A DNA stretch of 64,000 nucleotides from Misgurnus anguillicaudatus. Lineage: Eukaryota; Chordata; Actinopteri; Cypriniformes; Cobitidae. Positions 47,541 to 60,250 of the stretch are shown here, piece by piece. Position numbers and translations under genes: made by a program. The DNA is taken from positions 40,724,501-40,788,500 of the forward strand of contig NC_073339.2 of the NCBI RefSeq assembly GCF_027580225.2. The letters are read 5' to 3'. Each line of letters opens with the position of its first letter. Positions within the stretch are counted from its first letter, which is position 1. The notes below the pieces were generated by a model. It was not told the origin of the DNA. It was given only the letters and a program-made list of their open reading frames with translations, and made no database searches.

Positions 47541-49588
47541 ACTTTTAAAAATAAAAGTAGAAAAAAATTCTTCAGATTATAAAAAATAAGAAATAAATGG
47601 ACCTTTGACTGAAGGGTCATTTGAGAAACCAAGAATGTGGAACTAAAAATGGTTCTTCTATGGCATTGCTGTAAAGAATCTTTAAAGCATCGTTATTTTC
47701 AGGGACATGAACTTTTTTACAGACAATATGTGATATTTGTAGGTATAGCCAATACATTGTATAGGTCAAAATTATCACATTTTCTTTTGTGCCAAAAATC
47801 ATTAGGACATTATGTGAAAATCATGTTCCATAAAGATATTTTTAATCTTCATGGAACATGATACTTTAAACTTGTACTTTAAATATATTAATTAAATATA
47901 ATAATAACTTTTATGTTTTTTACAGTATTTAAATGATTTATAGGACTTTAATTGGACAGTTTAATTATCCAAAAATTTGTGATTTTCTCTTTTTTTTTTG
48001 CACCCTCAAAATCCAGATTTTCACATAGTTGTATCTCGGCCAAATATTGTCCAATCCTACATCAGTAGAAATGTATTCAAAATTCAGACAATAAATCTCC
48101 GTTTAAAAAGCTGACCCTTATGACTGATTTTTTTGGTCCAGGGGTCACATACCTGTATGCAGGCAGTCAATTCATCATAGGACACCAACTCCAAATGTTT
48201 TGCAATAATTCACAAACAACCCTTTTTTTCCCACTGTCTATAGCTGTAAGGCAATGGTAGGATGCTTTGGTGAAGACATTGCATGCAATTCAAGTTTCAA
48301 AGTAAAATAAAGACAGCAACTGCTCTTTTGATGCATATTGTTTTTATAGTTAATGTCTGTATACAACAAACATATTGCAAAAGGATTGCACATACTGTTC
48401 TTGATTTTTTCCTTTACAAAGAACTGTGAAAAGTATGGTTATTGCATTCAGCAATTGTCCAGATACTGTAAATCCTGCAGTGGATTGCAAAAAACTCCCA
48501 ATAATGCATAACCAGGTAAAAAAAGCGTATGAACCAAGTTGTTTTAATTATTGAAGTCAAGTCATTAATCTTGTTTACTAGACAGAATTTCACTTGCGCT
48601 TTCATGTTGCTTTCGACAGGAGTACCGGTAGTTCAGGGGTCCACGTTGTTTTATCACAAAACATAAGCGTGTGTGAGTCCGCGTGCATGTCCTGAGGGAG
48701 TAAAACTGCTCTTTCCCACGAAGTTCCATTGGGATGTTTCCATGGTAACACAAGAATCGGAAGCTACCGTAATTGGTCTCTTTTTTCAGTTTCTGTTTTG
48801 TCTGGCTCTTGATCTGAGTCACTTTATCTGTCTTTTATACTCTCGCTGTCTCTTGTGTCCGTCCCCTGGACACAGTGGCTATCCACTGACCTTTATGCTT
48901 GCCTCCCTGCTAAACACCAGCTAGCCATATCATTATGCACACTTGACTCAAACACACTAAAAATATGTGTTTTGCTGATAGTAAGCTTACAGGGTAGCTG
49001 ATCATTTCAATCTGTTTTGAGAGAGTTGCAATGAACGGAAACACTTTACTTGAAGGGGTGTATATAAGACTGACATGACACCATCATAATCATGACATGA
49101 CACATGTCATGAACATGAAGGAGATTTTATGTGTCATTCCTTCAATAATGTAATTTTTAATGCAAAGATAACATAGTTTGAGATGTCTTTGCTATGACAA
49201 CTTGACATTACCAAGACAACAAAAACACTTTTTATCAGTTATACAAATCGAATATGTCATTACAATGTCATTAAGTGATAATACTCTGTAATATAGTTTT
49301 ATAACAGCACCATGAATATTCTTCAGTTCATAATGTTTTTTAAAGGTTCCTCCAGGTGTTTAAGAAATAAAATCAATCATCCAATAATAATAATAATAAT
49401 AATAATTTAAATTAAGAAAATTATATTTTATTGCATTTGGAAACCCATTTACCTAAAATTAAATAAAAAAGTACAATAATGAGTTAAGCCATGCAGTGTT
49501 GGGTCCATATTACTGGAAAACAATTAAATGGTTTTGTTTTTTCTTCTATGACATAAAATTTCAGAACCCTCTGTGTGTATTGTGCCAA
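47541..49588. other. Intron stretch, no gene
   Basis: A repeat piece (aatggttcttctatggcatt) at about 47645 and a lone end (tggtccaggggtcacatac) at about 48135 are visible. 48570-48950 lacks repeats. (AAT)n at 49383-49406. No exon found. Confidence 0.45.
48736..48749. promoter_or_regulatory. X-box-like palindrome GTTTCCATGGTAAC
   Basis: GTTTCC-AT-GGTAAC is a good RFX-type X-box in non-repetitive intron. Third such site besides 18972 and 19545. Confidence 0.4.
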
Positions 49589-50061
49589 CCCAGTATCACA
49601 AAATTATATCTATAGTCACGTAAATTTGTGATTCTTTTCCGTGACACTGTCACGTTTTTCCGCGTTTTTCCGCAACCATATCACGCATTTCTTTTTACAT
49701 GTCAATGTCACGTATTGGTTACTTAACTGTTTGTCGTATTTTCTTACCATTGTCGCTTCGGTTTAGGGTTAGATTTACATAAAATGCCATCCTGACCCAA
49801 ACCCAACTCTAACCCTAACGGCAGGCGACAATGGTTTATAAATCAGAAAATATAAAAAATAAATCAGAAAACAAAATAGTATAAATCAATATTTAAAGTG
49901 ACATCCTAACGCAAACACCAAATCTAACCCTAAACCGAACCAACAATGGTTTGAAAATAGGACAAAACAGTAGAGTAACTAATATGTGACAATAACATGT
50001 AAACAGAAATGTGAAAAGTGTGACCGTGTCATGGAAAAGAATCAAAAATTTACATGACTAA
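49589..50061. mobile_element. Palindromic MITE with TTAGGGTT-like core, copy 1
   Basis: cagtatcacaaaattatatc ... tatagtcacgtaaatttgtg at the left is mirrored by aaaatttacatgacta at the right. The arms cacgtattggttactta / taactaatatgtgac also pair. The core has tagggttagattta and ctctaaccctaa words. Relatives: 54237-55446 and 62985-63270. Confidence 0.7.
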
Positions 50062-50063
50062 TT

Positions 50064-50340
50064 CAGGGTTTCCCGCAGAAAATGTGTTAAGGTGGTAGGG
50101 TTGGGTGGGTGTATAGTGCCGGGGGCATGGCAATCAAAGGGGCGGAGTGTATGCGTCATGATGAAAATTTTAATATTTTAATTTAAAACACTCAAATAAA
50201 ACTTAATTTTGAAGAAACTATGACAGAAAATGAACACATACTAGATTATTAATAAATTAAATGTTTTTAAGAGATACCTCTAACGGGAATAGCTGCGTGA
50301 TGAAGTGAAACTAAAGGGTTAATAAACACAAACTGAAGCA
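50064..50340. mobile_element. CAGGGTTTCCCGCA MITE, copy 2 (right end unresolved)
   Basis: cagggtttcccgcagaaaat then gcaatcaaaggggcggagtg, atgcgtcatgatgaaaattt and gggaatagctgcgtgatgaa follow copy 1 (23041-23381) almost base for base. The mirrored right end is not found here. Confidence 0.82.
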
Positions 50341-50869
50341 GATGTTGTAGAATGTCTGGTGAACGATGATAGATAGTGCGAAGAATGTATAAACCGATAT
50401 TTCCCACTATTATTTATATTATCTTAATGTAACTACTGTAGCATGTAAATATAGCACATAAATAACGTGAGCAAGAGCACTCAACAATTATATGTAATCA
50501 ACAGGCATGTGCAACCTAGCTAGCAGGTTGCTCAAACAACAAAATCACCATCTAACTTACTTTAAAACTAACTTACTTAAATAAACCCAAAATATAAGTC
50601 CACTTACAGTTCTCGTGGACACGCGTTTTATCAACTATATCCTCCAGACAGTGACGGACCATTTCAGCCGTTTGTTGCGTGTGCACGCTCAGATTCATAA
50701 CACTGTGAAAAAAATGGTTACACTTTATTTTTATATATAAGTACTGAGCAATGATGAATAACAAATTGTAGTTACAATAGGGCTAAGGTTAGGATTAGGG
50801 TTAGTTATATGTACACATTAGGACCTTTAAAAGGGTATTTTGAGCATTTTTTTCAGACAGTGTGTTTGG
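50341..50869. other. Intron stretch, no gene
   Basis: Possibly the extended interior of the preceding element. Nothing coding. Confidence 0.4.
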
Positions 50870-51657
50870 TTAAAGCTCACATAACACACGCTGTTTCTGC
50901 ATTTCTAATGTTAATCTGGAGTACCTATATAGTATATTACACCCTTTATATCTCCGAAGAATCTTAGGTTTAATCAGATTTATAAAAGAAAGATTAGCTT
51001 TACCAAATTTTTCTAATAACATAGGAATAAATGAAGAAGGAGGAGTTAATACTGCAGAAGGAGCGAGTATGAGTCATGCAACACTATACAACACAGTTTA
51101 TCTTATGATTCACTACATGTTCGTGTCATTTATATAATATGCACGCGCATATTTCCAACATAAGACAGAAGTCTTACCGCATCCAACTCATGACCCGGTT
51201 GGGACTTTTCAATGAAATCCAGCGCATCAAACACACACGCAAAACTCCGCTGCTACCCCGGATAATAAACTATATCCATTGTTTCTAAAGGCTTTCTTCT
51301 CTTTACATCCAAAAACACACTTCTTCTTTCGTGCCATTGTTGAGTTTTGAAATGAATAAAGCTGTGTCGCGTGATGTGATGTTTGCACGTTCTAGCGTCT
51401 CCCGCTGCATGGGTGGGCGGGGTTGTCCATAAAGAGAAGTGATACGTATAGAAACCACTGAAACGTCAGCTGGACCCGTAATCGAAAAAAACTTTATGAA
51501 AGTTGTACGAACCCTGACGAATTGCATTCGGCACAGATATACTCTGTAACACACTCAACTGCTTTTTAGACACTTTGCCTACGTTTAGCATGAGGAAACA
51601 ACTCATTAACTGTGTTAATAAGTCAGAATGCATGAAATACCATTGAACCACCCCTTT
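50870..51657. mobile_element. Less interrupted copy of the 43220-45625 repeat
   Basis: Shares ctaatgttaatctggagtac, aatcagatttataaaagaaa, actcatgacccggttgggac and aaactccgctgctaccccgg with the interrupted copy. Ends accattgaaccaccccttta, a terminus I recognise from fish hAT-like repeats. Confidence 0.72.
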
Positions 51658-52725
51658 AAATATTTGATTTATACAGATAGACTGCACAATACTTTTCAAA
51701 CTTATTATTTTAAATATTTGCTTATATTGAGTTGCTGTAACTTAAAAAAAGTTGAATGTGCTTAACTTATTTTATTGAGTTAATGTAAAAACATGTGAAT
51801 TTATAAATATAAAATCTACATTTATCAACGTAACCCTATAAAATAAACATTTACATCCCAATACTATATAAATATAACTTTCTACATCGTAGGCTCTTAT
51901 TTTTGGCTTCAATCTGAATTCCTGCTGCCCATGCACAAATTGACCTTTTAAATATGTTGACATGATGTGCGTGAAACCCACCAAGCTTTTGCTTTCTGTT
52001 GTTTTTTACACTTCACATCACAAGCCATCAATTTGTTACCAAGCAACCACAGAGAGAGTTGTTTACAGTATAATGGTTTGTTGGAGTAACCAGTATACAA
52101 GTTATAATAAGTGTACACGCTGTGTGTGTATACATGTGTATTTTGTTTATGTTTGGATTCAGGCACATCTAAAATGATAAAAAATAAGCATGTCACAACG
52201 CATGCGCCTGCGCAGATGCGCTTGACCAGCGTGTGGCGATTATACGGTGTACCGGTCATCAGATACGCAGATTTCTTGGAACTGAATTTAAGTATTTTTG
52301 AGTTCATGCTAAGATATCCTACTTCATGTATATCATGTGCATTTATGCATTTGCCAGAAGCTTTTATCCAAAGTGACATACGCTTTACATTTTAACTAGC
52401 ACAATGCTCTACCAATTGTTGCTTTGAAGAAATTCCAGGCAACCTTGCTAGAAAATCAAGTTAGGGAAAACAAGCTGGTTTAACATGGTTTCTAGCTAGT
52501 TAAAGATGGTCTCTAGAGAGCCGAGCTGCCAGCTGACATGGGGCAGAGTTTAACTCGGTTAGCGGTGGTGGACTTGGGTCTCTGTGAGATTCATGGTGTA
52601 TTCAGCTGCCAACTACAAATCAGCAGACGTAGCAAACCCGAGAAATCTAAAGCACTAAACATTGAGGGTAATTTTTGAAATTGCATGAAATCTGCTTGTG
52701 TTGTTAGTAAACACACAAACTGACA
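51658..52725. other. Intron stretch, no gene
   Basis: One interspersed-repeat tail at 52339-52380 (gcatttgccagaagctttta). Overlapping frames on both strands near 51948-52395 match no family. Confidence 0.45.
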
Positions 52726-53767
52726 CACTCTAAAAAAAATCCGTAAAAAAACGGACAATGTCCTGGCAGAAAATTACCGGTACCTATTCCGTTATGTTTA
52801 CAGACATTTCCGTTTATTTAAAAACTGAACATTCTGTAGATTTATAGAACACTGTCCGTAGATTTACAGGACATTATCCGTAACCTTTAGGGACACTTCA
52901 ATCTGCCTATGAAACGCAACAATGGTGACAATCAACAACAAAGCTTCATGCCGCAATGCATGTTGGGTACCAGGACAGAAAACTTTCTTAACATTTACTC
53001 TCACCATTGTTGAGATTTGTATCCAAAGTGTTGATGTCTCTGAAGCAAAAACCACAGCTGACAAATTTTCAGCCATCTTATTCAATACAGTGTGCTTTTA
53101 GATCAGCATAGAGTGTCACTCTTATACATTTCAGTTCTTTATTCTTATTTTATCATTTCATATTTAATTGTTAGGCAGCATAACACAAAAATAACTAAGC
53201 TTATATGACATCATAGACAATTCTCCTTCCTCAAGCAACAAACAAATTGTAATTGCTACAAGCAAAAACACTGTTGCAATGTTAATAGAGCAGAGTCAGT
53301 GCTGTGAGGGTCAAGGGACAAAAGCCTAACTAAAGGGAACACTAATCACCATAGTGGTGACTTCAAATGAATTTAAAACAAACACAAACTGGAGATTTAA
53401 TGTGATAAATGTTGTGGTAAATATCCATTTGACTTACACGTCACGTCAGAAAGAAGATTTGTCTACTAAATCACTTGTGTCGATGCTGGAATAGTTGAAC
53501 ACTTGTATCTTGTTCTGACAGCATTTGTTTAGAAGTTAAACATCATCCATGTTAGAAAATAACTCTGCAAGCAAGTTGTAATTTTAGGTTTCAAACAGAG
53601 ATGGTGATAGAGAGGCAAAAGTGAAAGGTTGCAGCAGGAGTTATTGCACCCATAATGCAACATGTTATAAAAAAAAACAGATAAATGCCTGTAAAACATA
53701 AATACGGAAAATTCCTTCATATTTACACAGTACTTTGTCCGTTTTTTTTAGGGATTTTTTTAGAGTG
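52726..53767. mobile_element. CACTCTAAAAAAAATCCGTAAAA element, copy 1
   Basis: Left cactctaaaaaaaatccgta and right agggatttttttagagtg, with inner aaaaaacggac / gtccgtttttttt, form inverted repeats. Copy 2 (63274 to window end) is the same sequence reversed, very similar throughout. On the minus strand one interior stretch looks like an exon with splice sites (see findings). Confidence 0.85.
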
Positions 53768-54236
53768 CACACAGATGACATCAAAGTACCGTGAGAGCAT
53801 TTCCATCTCCTCTGTATGATTTCTAAAATCGTTCTTGCTGGATTTTGATGTCATCTGACTCTCGGTTCTTGTGGCGCCACATGAGGTCAAACAAGCCTGT
53901 TGCATCGGTCACTGGTTAGATCAGCGCAGTAATAAAAAAACGGACGCCGGAGGTCCTGTACGGAACAAACCAGTTAAGCCCAAAATACGGGATGTCCCGG
54001 CTAATACGGGATAGTTGGCAACCCTATGTATATGTAAGTGCTTTCTCTGATATTTCAGAACAATTGATGAAATAAGCTCGCACAACTTTGACACTCTTGC
54101 AAAGTGCAACAAAAATAAAAGCGGAAAGCAGGTGCATCTGTTTAATCAATGTTAGCATAAAGACCGCACTGTACATTGTGGGTTCCCGTTAGAAGTTAGA
54201 TCCGATGAAAAAACATTGTGGTTGGTACATCACCAG
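53768..54236. other. Intron stretch, nothing recognised
   Basis: Contains tacgggatgtcccggctaat-like text of an unnamed repeat. No gene. Confidence 0.4.
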
Positions 54237-55446
54237 CCCAGTCTCACAAAATTAAGTACCTATAGTCACGTAATTTTTTAATTCTTTTTCGCACTTTTTT
54301 TAATACAGAATTTTTTCGTGATCGTATCACAAATTTCTGTTTATGTGTCATTGTCATGTATTGGTTACTCAACTGTTTTGTCCTATTTTCTTACCATTGT
54401 CATCTTAGTGTAGGGTTAGATTTACATAAAATGACATTTACACAAAAGAAATTAAATCAAAACTTAAAGGGACATCCGAACGCAAACACCAAATCTAACC
54501 ATAAACCGAAGCAAAAATGGTTTAAAAATAGGACAAAGCAGTTGAGTAACCAATAAGTGACAATAGCCTCTTTCACACAGTAATTCTGGTAAATTACCAT
54601 GAATTTACCAGAATGAATTTACCAGTAAATACAAAAATGTGCTGTTCACACATGCAGTGACGTTCCGTCTTTTTACCAGTAAGACATCATTCACACATCA
54701 GTATCAAAATACCGGTAAACTCGGAGAGAAAGCGGAAGTTACCTGTGGCGCGCGGCCGGTGAGCTCCGTCCGTGTCGTATTTGTAAACGGCGGGTTATGA
54801 CTTAATATCCACGGTCCGTATTTTGTTGTTTTCACATCTGTGGCAAACGGTCGGGAAGTTGCTCGTGACCAAACAACATTGCGTTAGGCGGCGTCAAACG
54901 GAACCTGCGCGTTTGCACATTAGGCTTCACAGATGGTGTTCTAAGGACGTCGGCAATTTGGCAATTAGATGGTAAGCTGTTTTAAACAACTTTGGTGAAG
55001 AAATGTGGATGTTAACTTCAGGTGTGCTCGACTTTTAAGCAACATGTGTGTGGAAACGTCCGTAAACAGTCTGGGGGAAACCGCGTCACCTGTATAAAAA
55101 ACTTTCTGATTGGCCCGCCCGATCTGTCAGCGCGGTCTGACATCATCTAAATGCCGGTAATGCTATATTTTTCGTTCACACACAGCGCTTACTGGTAAAT
55201 TACCGTTAATCTTACAACCTGTCTTACTGGTAAATTGGGAGCACTGATTTACCGGAAAGGTTCTGTTCACACATGACATGTTAACTGCAGTTTACCAGTA
55301 AATTACCAGCAAAGACTGTATGTGTGAAAGGGACTAATGACACATAAACAGAAATTCATGATACGATCACGAACAAATTCGTGGCAGTATCACAAAAAGA
55401 ATCAAAAAATTACATGACTATGATACATCATTTTGTTAGACTGGGT
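54237..55446. mobile_element. Palindromic TCACGTA MITE, copy 2, with nested element
   Basis: cccagtctcacaaaattaag at the left and cattttgttagactggg at the right mirror each other. Inner arms ctatagtcacgtaatttttt / aaaaaattacatgactatg. A nested element occupies 54565-55334. Confidence 0.78.
54565..55334. mobile_element. Nested TIR element, CTCTTTCACACAG termini
   Basis: Left agcctctttcacacagtaat and right gtatgtgtgaaagggact are inverted repeats. Many internal ttaccagtaaatta / tggtaaattaccg palindromes near both ends. Confidence 0.8.
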
Positions 55447-55593
55447 AGAAATCACACATTACATCAGTAGATGAAGAGTAGGCGATCTTTTGTGGCTGTT
55501 CAAACACATTCGATCACATCCACATCACAAAAGCAAACCAATCAAATGCATTTTCGACTACCTCTGGATACTAGTTGTAAACCTTGAATACAG

Positions 55594-56300
55594 TTAAAGG
55601 GATAGTTCACTTTAAAATGAAAATTCTGTCATCATTTACTCATCCTCGTGTTGTTCTAAACCTGTATGAATTTCTTTTTTCTGATGAACATAAAAAATAT
55701 ATTTTGAGAAATGAAGGTAAACACACAGCAGTAAGTGACCATTGACTTCCATAGTAGGAAAAAAATATTTTGGAAGTATTGTGATAAATGACTAAGAACA
55801 TATTTTGATAAATGTTGGTAAGCACATAGTTGACAGTACCCATTAAATTCGATCATATTTTTTATTCCTACTATGGAAGTCAATGGTCACTTACTGCTGT
55901 GTGTTTACCTCATCCTCATGTTGATCTAAACCTGTATGAATTTCTTTTTTCTGATGAACACAAAAAATATATTTTGGGAAATGATGGTAAACACACAGCA
56001 GTAAGTGACCATTGACTTCCATAGTAGGAAAACATATTTTGGAAGTATTGTGATAAATGACTAAGAACATATTTTGATAAATGATGGTAAGCACATGGTT
56101 GACAGTACCGATTAAATTCGATCATATTTTTTATTCCTACTATGGAAGTCAATGGTCACTTACTGCTGTGTGTTTACCATCATTTCTCAAAATATCTTCT
56201 TTTGTGTTCATCAGAAAAAAGAAATTCATACAGTTTAGAACAACATGAGGATGAGAAAATGATGACAGAATTTTCATTTTAAAGTGAACTATCCCTTTAA
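55594..56300. mobile_element. Palindromic MITE (TTAAAGGGATAGTTCAC), internally duplicated
   Basis: Left ttaaagggatagttcacttt and right aaagtgaactatccctttaa are perfect inverted repeats. This is one of the most abundant cyprinid MITE types (I think Angel-like, by memory). The interior is a direct duplication with a 270-bp period (55641-55910 and 55911 to about 56180), each with its own inverted arms around ccattgacttccatagtagg. Confidence 0.9.
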
Positions 56301-57226
56301 TGAAACTTGTACAAAGCCTACAAAGTCTGAAACACATTGACGAACAGCAGCGTTTATAAAATTCACCACAAACAGAAGTCCTACAATCGCTCACTCATAG
56401 GGACCGAAATGAATCTGTGATGCGTTTTGAAGAATTTGCGTACATGAACGATTCAAACTAATTGATTAATTTAAATCATTCAGACTTCTCTTTTATTGTT
56501 AATCGTTGTATTATTTGCTCAGTTAGCATGACTGTAAAGATTTGTGACAGCAGCATGTTGCGACACTTCATCCCTACATGCTGGAAAAAATGTTATTGAA
56601 AAGCTACACTGTTTTAAAAGGCTAAACACTTGTTAAGTGATCTTGATACTTCTTGAAAACTGGCAGTACTTGTGACCAAACAGAGATTTTTAAAAAGATT
56701 TCCGATACCCCTTTCATCCAGATTCTGTCGCCCATCATCATTATTCTCAACAGAAGCAGCACGGATGTGACCGCGATGATCTCGAGGATGAGATACGAGA
56801 GCTTGAGTTGTCTGTGCGCATTAGTGTGGGCTCAGGGATCTGGATAAATGTTTGATGAGAGGAACATTGTCCCAGTTCCAGCCCAGACGAACGTCTGAAG
56901 GAATTCCTGATGGGTTTTTACTAATACAAAGACCTGAGGAAGCAGCATCGGTTAAACATTGCCGCGTGACACAGACGGAAACATCTTTGGGGTGTTTTGA
57001 AAGGCATTTTAAATTACGAGCAGTTCGTAGATGAGAGACGATGTATCCTAATGTAAATAATTATAACTGTAAAATGAACAGTTGTGATTAAGATGGTAAG
57101 AGCGGTATGTTGCTCTGACAGGTTTGTGATTAATGAGGAAAAATTGTGTGATGGCAGTGCCTGGAGAGAGTAGGCTGGTTTTAAGACTAGGCTACAGTAC
57201 TGCCCTGTTTAATGTAATTACAGTTT
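56301..57226. other. Intron stretch, non-repetitive
   Basis: No transposon ends visible. About 56690-56840 is richer in CpG and has a reverse-strand frame described in the findings. No confirmed gene. Confidence 0.4.
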
Positions 57227-57417
57227 TTAAAGGGATAGTTCAGCCAAAAATGAAAATGTGCTGTTTATTTTCTCACCCTTAGGCCTTTTGATATGTTGGT
57301 GAATCTTATTTCTTCAGTAGAACAATAAAGAAGATATTTTGCAGTGCTCTGTGATTCAGCCTATATAGTGCAAGTAAACACCACTTTGAGATACCAACAC
57401 AAAATTAATCACCACGA
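57227..57417 (+). mobile_element. Truncated MITE end (ttaaagggatagttcagccaa)
   Basis: Left terminus ttaaagggatagttcagcca with tctcacccttaggcctt. It is interrupted after about 190 bp by the hAT-like element and resumes after it without a visible right end. Confidence 0.65.
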
Positions 57418-57425
57418 CTAGTGAG

Positions 57426-59104
57426 TAGGGGTGTGCAGCGGAGTCAGTATTTGTATCTGTAACAGTCTCAAAATTATTTGTATCTGTATTTGTATTCGGA
57501 TGGAACCGGAAGTGGGTGGGTCTTAAACCGGAAGTTTGTCATATTACATTAAACTGGCATTTTAAATGCATTTTTGCTTTTTATTATAATTATAACTTAA
57601 ATAACTGTAAATATTTATTAAAAATAATAATACAAAAAGACAAATAACTTGATTCTCGTTAGTAATACTCATGGAAAGCAAACAACTCATTTTTAAAGCC
57701 TCATACAGCTTGTGCTATGCATCATTGTATTGTAGCATTAAAATAACAAACTTGAAAGCACGTTGACAAAACTGTAGGCTACATCACCTTTAAACGTTTA
57801 TTGTGCCTGTCAGCACAGTTACATGAGACCCATTCTTTCTAAATGAGTGTGATGTTTTCAGAAAAAAATAAGTAGCCTACATTAATCCCTCATCTAGCGA
57901 TTCAAATATAGTAATTAAACATCCAAAATGATCGTTATTTGTAAGTTTTCTAAAAGAGTGAAATATAACCTAATACTACTCATATATCCATGTCTGACAT
58001 GAGTGACATCTTGGTTTCGGTTTAAAAACATGCAGGAATTTGAAAATAAAATGCAGAACTTGCTTGATGTTTAAAGAGTTATTAAGGGAGATAAAGTTCG
58101 GGAACTGATTTATGTTAAAAAGTTATTGAGATCGACAAATTCGCGCTGACTGAAAGATCCGAAATGCAACGCAGAGACACGCAAGTGCACCGCACTATAT
58201 ACACAGAATAGTTGAAAAACATCTGTTTTGAAAAGAATTTACGAAAGCATAATAAGCATTACAACAAACTTGCTGAGCTCATTTTTATCTATGTCCATAT
58301 AGCGTGCGTTTGCGCGAATATAACGAATTGTTAAAAAAAACCTCTCTTATTAATCTTCATCTAAATAAATAAATAATCAGATATTCGTTTAAATTTTCAA
58401 ATAACAGTATGCTCTATTAAAAATCAGTTTTGACTTAGTTCAAAACCAGCAACATGATTTAAAACAATCATGTAATTAGAAAGATTTAATTCAAATGTTT
58501 CAGTTGTTATTTGCTTACTTTATTTTTATGTTAATTGCAATTCATGTCATAGTAATCTTCAGTTTAAATTTTGCTTTTAAAATGTTACATTTTCATATTT
58601 TTATCTATTTACTTATTTATTTTATATTCACCTAGATTGACAATAAAGCTTGCTTCGACTAGAAGTAATTAAAAGATCATCTACCGGAGTCACACAGAGA
58701 TACGGAATTATTAACGAATATTTTATTATCAGAGTGCAGCATTTTATCAAGGTTTTCTGGTCTAATTAAATAAAACGAAAAAAAAAACTAAAAGGGTCAT
58801 TTTTACAGTTGGGTTAAAAGAAGTTTGATATTAGCAGCGTTTTTAAGATTTTAAACTAATTCCAAAACAGCTCGCGTTTCTAAATAAGGGTTGTGCCGAA
58901 AATGTCATTTCATAGATTGCACTCATTCACTTCACACACATATTATTCGTGCTTTAAGGGGTTTCTAATTTAGAGCTGTTCCAGTAAACACATGATTATG
59001 TCTGGCCGAATATTTTCTCTGTGATTCGGATGAATTCGTTATTCGTTTTGAAGCTATTATCCGTGCCCTTCCGAATAGCTTATTCGGCTTCGGGCACATC
59101 CCTA
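57426..59104. mobile_element. hAT-like element (TAGGGGTGTGC), 8-bp duplication
   Basis: Ends taggggtgtgcagcgg and ggcttcgggcacatcccta are degenerate inverted repeats. Flanks ctagtgag (57418-57425) and ctaatgag (59105-59112) differ by one base. About 1.7 kb, AT-rich, no transposase frame. Confidence 0.82.
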
Positions 59105-59283
59105 CTAATGAGTGACATATTTATGTCTATATCGATCATATTGAAGCCAATCAGTAATTGTTTTACAAGAAATTGAACGTTATCTACAACATTTTAGCGT
59201 TATTGCAGAGCTTCAGCTAAATATGAGCATGATCCTCTTATGGCGTTTTGTGCCAGTTGGCAAACCAGCCTGGTAGCACCAAC

Positions 59284-59741
59284 TATAGACGGTTTCATGG
59301 GACGCACGTGCGGTGACGCGATTACACATCTGAGCAAAGCTTAACTTCCGGTCTCTGTTTGTTTAATGGTCTGACTAGTTGCTTAACTGAACTCTTGAAC
59401 AAATACCTTGTCGAAAATAAGAAATGTATTGGTTTCATAAAGACAAGAGAAGACGGCGAAAATAGATATTTGATTGAGGTTTGGCAGTCGATCTGTAGTT
59501 AAGATTGCATACATTATATAGTACACATTTTACACAGTAACGTTAACTCCGTGTAGTTTTTGATACGCTTTAGCTATGATTTGAACTAATGTAATTTCTG
59601 TGTTGTTTATTTAGCTTGTTATCAGAAATAAACTACTCTAAAAGGACTTTGTTGTTATTGATTCTTTGCAGAGTTTACCGGAAGTTAAGTTTGTTCCACA
59701 AAAGCCGTTTGTTTATGTTGTTACTGCTGAAACTGTCTATA
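59284..59741 (+). mobile_element. TATAGACGGTTTCA MITE, copy 2
   Basis: Left tatagacggtttcatgggac and right ctgctgaaactgtctata. About 170 bp longer than copy 3 because of extra sequence at about 59430-59600. Its last four bases are shared with copy 3, which follows in reverse. Confidence 0.9.
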
Positions 59742-60029
59742 GACGGTTTCAGCAGTAACAACATAAACAAGCGGCTTTCGTGGTCATCACGTAACTTCCG
59801 GTAAACTCTGCAAAGAATATATAACAACAAAGTCCTTTTAAAGTAGTTTATTTATATAACAAGCAAAATAAACAACACGTAGATTAGATAGGAACGCAAA
59901 ACATTTGTTATTCTCGACGAGGTATTTGTTTAAGAGTTCAGTTTCCATTAAACAAACAGAAACCGGAAGTAAAGTTTGGACGAGACGCTTATCGCGTCAC
60001 CGCACGTGCGCCCGATGAAACGGTCTATA
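59738..60029 (-). mobile_element. TATAGACGGTTTCA MITE, copy 3, inverted
   Basis: Reverse complement of copy 2: tatagacggtttcagcagta at the left and gatgaaacggtctata at the right. Head-to-head with copy 2, making a hairpin of about 745 bp. Confidence 0.9.
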
Positions 60030-60054
60030 GAGCCGGAGGGTAAAGCGCACTTCT

Positions 60055-60250
60055 TATGCTACATACACACCAAACGCGGGACATTGCGTTACTCGCTCTA
60101 GATTACTCGAGGGATTTAATTTTGTGTCCTGCAAATTTTTCGCTCGAGTTGAATATTTTTGAGCGAAGATGCATTTGAGGCGAATAGCACGTGGTTTTGC
60201 GGCAAACGTGCCGACAATATCATGTCATTCGCATCAGGTTGCATATGCAG
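60055..60250. mobile_element. CACACCAAACGCGGG MITE, copy 2, partial
   Basis: acatacacaccaaacgcggg, cgttactcgctctagattac and tttgcggcaaacgtgcc follow the copy at 8995-9245. The right end is missing. Confidence 0.75.
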
